The notes below the pieces were generated by a model. That model saw only the letters and a program-made list of their open reading frames with translations, searched no databases and was not told where the DNA came from. The position numbers and the translations under genes were made by a program. 9,438 nucleotides of DNA, taken from the NCBI GenBank assembly GCA_036520135.1, contig DATDKF010000165.1, positions 1 through 9,438 on the forward strand. The letters are read 5' to 3'. The stretch is from DASSUW01 sp036520135 (GTDB taxonomy: Bacteria > Actinomycetota > Thermoleophilia > Solirubrobacterales > Solirubrobacteraceae). Numbering within the stretch: the first letter of the stretch is position 1; every line of letters starts with the position of its first letter. Below are positions 1-5,446 of the stretch, piece by piece.

Positions 1-1251
1 GCGGTCGCGGGCGAGGCGGACGTCCCGTTCTTCTCGATGGCGGCGTCCGAGTTCGTCGAGGCGATCGTCGGCGTCGGCGCATCACGCGTGCGCGACCTTT
101 TCACGCAGGCGAAGGCGGCCGGCCCGGCGATCGTCTTCATCGACGAGCTCGACGCCATCGGCCGCACGCGTGGCAGCGGCAGCTCCTTCGCCGGCCACGA
201 CGAGCGGGAGCAGACGCTCAACCAGATCCTGACCGAGATGGACGGCTTCGAGCCTGACGCCGACGTGATTGTGCTCGGGGCGACCAACCGGCCCGAGGTG
301 CTCGACCAGGCACTGCTGCGGCCGGGCCGCTTCGACCGCCGGATCGCCGTGCAAGCGCCGGACAAGCCGGGCCGCCTTCAGATCCTGAAGATCCACACGC
401 GCGACGTGCCGCTCGCCGACGATGTCGACCTCGAGCAGATCGCCGCGTCGACGCCGGGCGCGACAGGCGCCGACCTGGCGCTGATCGTCAACGAGGGAGC
501 CCTGTTCGCCGCCCGCCGCGGGCACGAGCGGGTCGCCCAGCAGGACCTCACGGACGCGATCGAGAAGACCGTCCTGGGCGCCGAGCGGTCAGTCGTGATG
601 ACCGACGAGGACCGCGAACGCACGGCCTACCACGAATCCGGCCACGCGCTGGTCGGCATGCTCACGCCCGGCGCGGATCCGGTGCGCAAGATCTCGATCA
701 TCCCGCGCGGCCAGGCGCTCGGCGTGACGCTGTCGACGCCCGAGGGCGACCGCTACGGCTACAGCCGCGACGAGCTGATCGCCAAGATCAAGGTCTCGCT
801 CGGCGGGCGCGCGGCCGAGAAGGTCATCTACGGCCAGATCACCACCGGCGCCGAATCCGACATCCAGCAGCTAACGAAGATCGCGCGCGGAATGGTCGCG
901 CGCTGGGGGATGAGCGACGCGATCGGGCCGCTCGCGCTCGGCGAAGGCCGCGAGGACGGCGAGATGCTGCCAGGCGCCTCCCCCGTGTCGCCCGCGACGC
1001 AGCAGACGATCGACGAAGAGGCGCGGCGGATCGTCGAGACCGCCGAGCAGCAGGTCATCGACCTGCTCGAGCGCGAACGCCCGCGGCTCGATGCGCTCGC
1101 CCACAGGCTGCTCGACCGTGAGACGCTCGACCAGCCCGAGGCGTACCGCGTCGCGCAGGTAGCGCCGGGCGGGGCGGAGCAGAATGGCAACGGCAACGCG
1201 CTGCGATCGTCCACACCAGCGCGCGAGGTCGCGCCGGCGGCTGGGCGCTGA
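1..1251 (+). CDS. ftsH: ATP-dependent zinc metalloprotease FtsH, C-terminal part (5' end outside window)
   Basis: FtsH is a membrane-anchored AAA+ protease that unfolds and degrades membrane and regulatory proteins as a hexamer. The open frame runs in from base 1, so the transmembrane part and Walker A are missing. Visible in order, with residues counted from base 1: pore loop FVEAIVGVG (about 18-26), Walker B IVFIDELDAIG with D48/E49 (nt 142-147), the second region of homology ATNRPEVLD...LLRPGRFDRR with its arginines (nt 280-342), the zinc site HESGH (nt 631-645; HEAGH is usual) and the downstream aspartate of TTGAESD (nt 859-861), the expected third zinc ligand. All catalytic residues visible here are present. 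The pore loop has Ile where FtsH normally has Phe (FVG), which I associate with an actinobacterial side-subfamily. The C-terminal tail is Gly/Asn/Ala-rich and looks disordered. A decayed DUF21-CBS gene follows after 22 bp. Confidence 0.96.
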   Translation, partial: AVAGEADVPFFSMAASEFVEAIVGVGASRVRDLFTQAKAAGPAIVFIDELDAIGRTRGSGSSFAGHDEREQTLNQILTEMDGFEPDADVIVLGATNRPEVLDQALLRPGRFDRRIAVQAPDKPGRLQILKIHTRDVPLADDVDLEQIAASTPGATGADLALIVNEGALFAARRGHERVAQQDLTDAIEKTVLGAERSVVMTDEDRERTAYHESGHALVGMLTPGADPVRKISIIPRGQALGVTLSTPEGDRYGYSRDELIAKIKVSLGGRAAEKVIYGQITTGAESDIQQLTKIARGMVARWGMSDAIGPLALGEGREDGEMLPGASPVSPATQQTIDEEARRIVETAEQQVIDLLERERPRLDALAHRLLDRETLDQPEAYRVAQVAPGGAEQNGNGNALRSSTPAREVAPAAGR

Positions 1252-1261
1252 GCTCACCGGC

Positions 1262-1267
1262 AAGGAG
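1262..1267 (+). promoter_or_regulatory. Shine-Dalgarno site of the decayed CNNM/CorC-like gene
   Basis: AAGGAG lies 6 nt before the ATG at 1274. This is the strongest ribosome binding site seen in the window and it fixes the original start of the gene. The frame it opens runs out of register with the conserved protein after about ten codons, which supports a frameshift rather than a different start. Confidence 0.7.
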
Positions 1268-1273
1268 CAGCGC

Positions 1274-2153
1274 ATGAGCGATGTCCTGCGCGTGCTGGCC
1301 GTCTTTCGCGCTGGTCGCCGCCAACGCGTTCCTGGTCGCGGCCGAGTTCGCCGTCGTCGCTGCACGCCGCGCGCGCCTGGCGGCGCGCGCGGAACGCGGC
1401 TCGCGGGGCGCACAGGCGGCGCTGCGCCTGATGGACGATCCCATGGGCGTCATCTCGTCCACGCAGGTGGGCATCACGGCGATCGGCATCCTCACCGGTG
1501 CCGTCGGCGAACCGCTCGTACTCGACCTGCTCGGCGACGACCTGCCGGACGGACTGGCCTTCCTCATCGCCCTGTCGTTCGTGACGTACCTCTCCGCCGT
1601 GTTCGGTGAGCTGGTTCCGAAGGCGCTTGCGCTCGACCGTGCCGAGAGGATCCTGGTCGCCGTCGCGGTCCCGATCGAATTCATGACCAAGGCGTTGAGA
1701 CCGGTCGTCGCGGTGCTCGAGGCCTCGGCGGGGGTCGCCCTGCGCCCGTTCGGTGTCCGCGACGTCGTCGCCGGCGAGACCGTGCGCAACGCCGCGGAGC
1801 TGCGCGCGATCGTGGACGAGGCCGAGGGCGCCGGAGTGATCGCGCGGGCTCAGGAGGAGATGCTGCACAACGTCTTCGACGGCGCCCATCCGCGGGTTCG
1901 CTCGCCCTACGCTCTTGGTTCCCGAGACCAAGGATCTCGGCGCCCTGCTGCGCGAGCTGCGCGACGCCGGGCAGCACCTGGCGATCGTGATCGACGAGTA
2001 CGCGGTACGGCGGGCACCGTCACGCTCGAAGACATCCTCGAGGAGCTCGTCGGCGAGATCGAGGACGAGTTCGACCTGCCGGACGACACGGTCGAGCGCG
2101 TCGACGAGCGAACGGTTCGGGTCGCGGGATCGATGACGCAGGGTTCGTCGTGA
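1274..2153 (+). pseudogene. Decayed CNNM/CorC-type (DUF21-CBS) membrane protein, frameshifted and internally deleted
   Basis: This is the remnant of a hemolysin-like, CNNM/CorC-family protein, a family linked to Mg2+/cation transport, built of a DUF21 membrane domain, a CBS pair and a CorC_HlyC domain. Starting at ATG 1274, the protein MSDVLRVLAVF continues in another frame as ALVAANAFLVAAEFAVVAARR, so one extra T sits in TTT 1304-1306. DUF21 then reads well to about 1886 (STQVGITAIGILTG, FGELVPKALALDRAE, ELRAIVDEAEGAGV, MLHNVFD). CBS1 is missing. The text resumes in a third frame at about 1888 with ARPTLLVPETKDLGALLREL and IVIDEY, then loses one G near 2001 and returns to the earlier frame for GTAGTVTLEDILEELVGEIEDEFDLPDD. 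It stops at TGA 2151 after RVAGSMT, without the usual C-terminal domain of about 80 residues. Sequencing or assembly error could explain the single-base shifts, but less easily the missing domains. Confidence 0.85.
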
Positions 2154-2175
2154 GCAGAGCGACGCTGGCGCTCAC

Positions 2176-2364
2176 ATGAGATGGACCCGACGGAGGAAGC
2201 CCGCGGAGAGGGCGACTGGGGACGAACGTGTGTTGTGCCCCGCCTGCTCCATGACGCTGCCGCTGGCGATCCTGGGACCGCGGCACTGCCCGCGCTGTGC
2301 CGCAGATCGACATGTCCTCGTGGAGCTGCACCGCTGCGGGATCGACGAGGGCGGGGCGGCCTAG
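2176..2364 (+). CDS. Possible small zinc-ribbon protein
   Basis: I do not recognise a named family. The 62-codon frame contains C-P-A-C, 13 residues, then C-P-R-C (Cys21, 24, 38 and 41 from ATG 2176), a classic four-cysteine zinc-ribbon spacing. The cysteine-rich core is followed by the short basic/hydrophobic stretch ADRHVLVELHRCG. The first 18 residues are Arg/Lys-rich and may not be translated. A GTG at 2230 with GGGGA at 2218-2222 is an alternative start and would give a 44-residue protein beginning just before the first CPxC. It sits between the decayed CNNM gene and the GH15 gene, with no overlap with either. Its function is unknown, and the short length means the frame could be fortuitous; the paired CPxC motifs are the only argument for it. 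Confidence 0.45.
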   Translation: MRWTRRRKPAERATGDERVLCPACSMTLPLAILGPRHCPRCAADRHVLVELHRCGIDEGGAA

Positions 2365-2380
2365 CGTCTGCCGAATCACC

Positions 2381-2405
2381 CAAAACGCGTGATGACGAAT
2401 CGTCC
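2381..2405 (+). promoter_or_regulatory. Boundary motif copy 1 (CAAA-N6-GATGACG-NN-TCGTCC), upstream of the GH15 gene
   Basis: First of three copies of a 25-bp motif in which 15 positions are invariant. CAAA at 2381 lies exactly 10 bp before GATGACG at 2391, and TCGTCC follows at 2400-2405. The match to copy 2 continues three bases further (GGC). The GATGACG block begins 38 bp before the GH15 GTG. It lies in non-coding sequence, so codon bias does not explain it. An operator or a promoter are both possible. Confidence 0.45.
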
Positions 2406-2428
2406 GGCTGTCGCTGAAGCTCCGAACC

Positions 2429-4357
2429 GTGACCGCACCCACCAACACGGACCCGCGCGCCCCGAGCGCCACAGAGAACCAGCACGTGCCGGCGCGGAGC
2501 GCCGCCGCACCGTCGCCGTTCACGCCGATCGCGCACTACGGCTTCCTCTCCAACTGCCACACGGGCGCGCTCGTCGCGCCGGACGGCACAGTGGATTGGC
2601 TGTGCGTCCCACGTTTCGACTCGCCCAGCGTGTTCGGGGCGCTGCTCGACCGCAGCGCGGGCGGCTTCCGGTTCGCGCCGTTCGGGATCAACGTCCCCAG
2701 TGACAGGATCTACGAGCCGGGGACCAACACGCTCGTGACGTCGTGGAAGACGTCCACCGGATGGGTGGTCGTGCGCGAGGCGCTCACGATGGGACCGCGC
2801 CGCGGCGAGGACACGGTCACGCCACATACGCGGCCGCCGTTCGACCAGGACGCCAACCATGCGCTCGTCCGGACCGCCCGGTGCATCGACGGCAAGGTCG
2901 AGCTCGACCTCGTGTGCGAGCCCGTGTTCGACTACGGCCGGGTTCCCGCCGAGTGGACCGTGAGCGCCGACCGGCACCGCGCCGAGGCGACCGGGGGTGG
3001 TCAGGAACTGGTGATGCAGACCGACATGCTCCTCGGGATCGAAGCCGGCCGGGCTCGCGCTCGCCGTGTGCTGACCGCCGGCGAGACGGTCTACTGCGCG
3101 CTCGCCTGGAGCGACGAGGCAGTCGTCCCGAGCACCGTCGAGGAGGCCTCCGAGCACCTCGAGGCGACGACCATGTTCTGGCGCGACTGGCTCGCGCGCG
3201 CGGCGATCCCCGATCACGAGCTCGGGCCACTGATCCAGCGTTCGGCCCTGACCATCAAGGGCCTCACGTACATGCCCACGGGAGCAAGCGTCGCGGCGCT
3301 CACGACGTCGTTGCCGGAAACCCCCCGCGGCGAGCGGAACTGGGATTACCGCTACACCTGGATCCGCGACTCGACCTTCCTGCTGCGGGCGCTGCACTAC
3401 CTGCTGCTCGACTGGGAGGCTGACGAGTTCATGCAGTTCATCGCCGATCTCGATCGCAACGATGACGGCGGCCTGCAGATCATGTATGGCATCGACGGCC
3501 GCCGGGATCTGACGGAATCGGTGCGGGAGGACCTGTCGGGCTACGATGGCGCGCGCCCTGTGCGCATCGGCAACGGTGCCTTCGACCAGCGCCAGAACGA
3601 CGTCTACGGGGCCGCCCTGGACACGATCCTGCTGCACAGCCGCCGCAGCCGGCGGATTCCGCGACGGCTGTGGCCGCTCGTGCAGGCGCAGGCTGACTGC
3701 GCCACGGCGGTGTGGCGCGAGCCCGACCAGGGCATCTGGGAGGCCCGCGGCAAGCCGCGGCACTACGTCTCCTCGAAGCTGATGTGCTGGGTTGCGCTCG
3801 ATCGCGCAGCGGAGCTCGCGGACATACAGGGACGCACCGACCTGGCCGTCGCCTGGGCGCAGACCGCCGCGGAGATCAAGTCCGACATCCTCGAGCACGG
3901 CGTCGACAAGCGCGGAGTGCTCCGGCAGCACTATGAGACCGACGCCCTCGACGCGTCCACGCTCCTGGCAGCGATCTTCGGGTTCCTGCCGCCGAACGAC
4001 GCCACACTGCGTGCGACCGTGCTCGCGGTCGCAGACGAGCTGACCGAGAACGGCTACGTGCTGCGATATCGCACCGAGGAGACCGACGACGGCCTGATCG
4101 GGAAGGAGGGCAGCTTCGTGATCTGCTCCTTCTGGCTGGTCTCGGCGTTGGCGGTCGTCGGTGAGATGCAGCGGGCACGGGACCTGATGGAGCGGCTCGT
4201 GAAGGCCGCGTCTCCGCTCGGGCTGTTAGCGGAGGAGTTCGACGTCGAGACCGGGAGGCACCTGGGCAACTTCCCGCAGGCCTTCTCCCACCTCGCACTG
4301 GTGGAGGCCGCCGCGCGACTCGTCATGGCCGAACGCCTCGCGGAAGTGGCCGGGTGA
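2429..4357 (+). CDS. Glycoside hydrolase family 15 protein, probable trehalase
   Basis: A cytoplasmic inverting glycosidase, most likely an alpha,alpha-trehalase releasing two glucose molecules, since the sequence closely recalls the mycobacterial GH15 trehalase (TreH/Rv2402 type); glucoamylase-like specificity cannot be excluded. It is 642 residues long and has no signal peptide. The N-terminal beta-sandwich domain opens with HYGFLSNCHTGALVAPDGTVDWLC and DSPSVFGALLDR. The (alpha/alpha)6 catalytic domain has ERNWDYRYTWIRDS (about 302-315, substrate binding), RPVRIGNGAFDQRQNDVYG, GIWEARG with the expected general acid E438, and GLLAEEFDVETGRHLGNFPQAF with the expected general base at E602 (E603 adjacent). 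GTG 2429 is the first start in this frame, because stops lie at 2390-2395; no strong Shine-Dalgarno is seen. One rare TTA leucine codon lies at 4226. The stop overlaps the next start by 4 bp (GTGA), implying translational coupling to the permease. Confidence 0.93.
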   Translation: MTAPTNTDPRAPSATENQHVPARSAAAPSPFTPIAHYGFLSNCHTGALVAPDGTVDWLCVPRFDSPSVFGALLDRSAGGFRFAPFGINVPSDRIYEPGTNTLVTSWKTSTGWVVVREALTMGPRRGEDTVTPHTRPPFDQDANHALVRTARCIDGKVELDLVCEPVFDYGRVPAEWTVSADRHRAEATGGGQELVMQTDMLLGIEAGRARARRVLTAGETVYCALAWSDEAVVPSTVEEASEHLEATTMFWRDWLARAAIPDHELGPLIQRSALTIKGLTYMPTGASVAALTTSLPETPRGERNWDYRYTWIRDSTFLLRALHYLLLDWEADEFMQFIADLDRNDDGGLQIMYGIDGRRDLTESVREDLSGYDGARPVRIGNGAFDQRQNDVYGAALDTILLHSRRSRRIPRRLWPLVQAQADCATAVWREPDQGIWEARGKPRHYVSSKLMCWVALDRAAELADIQGRTDLAVAWAQTAAEIKSDILEHGVDKRGVLRQHYETDALDASTLLAAIFGFLPPNDATLRATVLAVADELTENGYVLRYRTEETDDGLIGKEGSFVICSFWLVSALAVVGEMQRARDLMERLVKAASPLGLLAEEFDVETGRHLGNFPQAFSHLALVEAAARLVMAERLAEVAG

Positions 4358-5433
4358 GCTCGGACACCGGTCACACCGAGGTCGAGCTCTCGATATCGAT
4401 CCGGACGATTCTGCTGGTCGCCGCGGCTGTCGCCGTGGCGTTGGCGCTCGCATCGGTCGCGGACGTCCTGCTCGTCATCTTCGTCTCCGTCTTCAGCGTC
4501 GCCGTGCTCCTGCCGGTGGTGAATGCTATGGAGCGGTCCGGCTGGAGGCGGGGGCTGGCCTCCACGGTGCTCGTGCTGGCCATCGTGATCGTGATCGGCG
4601 TGGTCGTCCTCGTGCTCGCGCAGGCGGTCAGCGGCGCGGTGCACGGGCTCAGTCGCGACCTCCCCGAGATCGTGGACAAGGCCAGGGACAGCGATCTCGG
4701 CACCTTCATCAACGGCGGCAGCGACTCGCTGGACACGTTGCGCCGGCACGCGGGGGACATCGCCAATGGGGTGGGCAAGGTGTCGGGCGGCGTCGCGGAC
4801 GTGGGGGTCTCGGCGTTCGGGGCGGTCACGCTTGTCTTCTCGGTGCTCTTCCTGACGCTGTTCGGGCTGATCGACGAACCGCGCCTGCGGAGCTGGATCG
4901 GCGGGCTGCTGTATCGAAAGGAGCGCACCCGCTACCTGCAGGTCGCCGACCGGATCGTCCAGACGACCTCGCGCTACATGCTCGGCAATGTGGGCATCTC
5001 GCTCATCTGCGCGACGGTCTATGGCGTCACCGCCCTCGTCCTCGGCCTTCCGTACCCGCTCGCCCTGGCACTGATCGCCGGCATCCTCGACCTCATCCCC
5101 AGCGTCGGGGCCACGATCGCCGGGATCGTGATCGGGCTCGTCGCGCTGTCGGTCAGCCTCGAAGCGCTGATCGCCTTCGCGATCGTGATGGTGGTCTACC
5201 AACAGGTCGAGAACTACGTCCTGCAGCCGACGATCATCGGCAAGGCGGCTCAGGTCTCTGGCTTCACCGTGCTTGCCAGTGTCCTGGCGTTCGGGGCGCT
5301 CTTCGGCCTCATCGGGGCGATCATCGCGGTGCCGATCGCGGCCGCGCTCCAGATCGTCGCGGAGGAGCTGACCGCCTCCAGACGAGCGCGCATCGCCGCC
5401 GAGGAACCGGCGGCCATCACACAAAGTTCGTGA
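4354..5433 (+). CDS. AI-2E/PerM family permease
   Basis: A polytopic inner-membrane protein of the AI-2E exporter-like (PerM, formerly UPF0118) family. Members include the E. coli autoinducer-2 exporter TqsA and some Na+/H+ antiporters, so the substrate here is unknown. At 359 residues it has the usual length. Hydrophobic segments lie at about 18-36, 38-56, 68-92, 150-172 and four more in the C-terminal half. A soluble stretch rich in Asp/Gly lies between the third and fourth, as in the family. Signature text: LPYPLALALIAGILDLIPSVG, then YQQVENYVLQPTIIGKA and GALFGLIGAIIAVPIAAAL near the C-terminus. The GTG start overlaps the GH15 stop (GTGA), and its own stop overlaps the GTG start of kup, so it is probably co-translated with both. 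Its position between a trehalase and a K+ transporter hints at a role in osmotic or ion balance rather than signalling; that is inference. Confidence 0.92.
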   Translation: MSSDTGHTEVELSISIRTILLVAAAVAVALALASVADVLLVIFVSVFSVAVLLPVVNAMERSGWRRGLASTVLVLAIVIVIGVVVLVLAQAVSGAVHGLSRDLPEIVDKARDSDLGTFINGGSDSLDTLRRHAGDIANGVGKVSGGVADVGVSAFGAVTLVFSVLFLTLFGLIDEPRLRSWIGGLLYRKERTRYLQVADRIVQTTSRYMLGNVGISLICATVYGVTALVLGLPYPLALALIAGILDLIPSVGATIAGIVIGLVALSVSLEALIAFAIVMVVYQQVENYVLQPTIIGKAAQVSGFTVLASVLAFGALFGLIGAIIAVPIAAALQIVAEELTASRRARIAAEEPAAITQSS

Positions 5434-5446
5434 TGACGGCTCATCC
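5422..5446 (+). promoter_or_regulatory. Boundary motif copy 2 (CAAA-N6-GATGACG-NN-TCATCC), at the kup start
   Basis: Second and most symmetrical copy. CAAA is at 5422, GATGACG at 5432 and TCATCC at 5441-5446. GATGA-cggc-TCATC forms a perfect 5-bp inverted repeat. The motif spans the end of the permease gene and the annotated kup start (GTG 5430/ATG 5433). If it acts as a promoter or operator, the functional kup start may be GTG 5469, 37 bp after the GATGACG block; copy 1 lies 38 bp before its gene. Confidence 0.45.

Noticed and set aside
2157..2173. GAGCG/CGCTC inverted repeat with a 7-nt loop after the decayed gene
   Set aside because: Five base pairs and no T-run; too weak for an intrinsic terminator.
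1907..3931. 674-codon open frame on the minus strand, antisense to the pseudogene and the GH15 gene
   Set aside because: It mirrors the third-position GC bias of the plus-strand genes, has no recognisable domain and crosses several real features.
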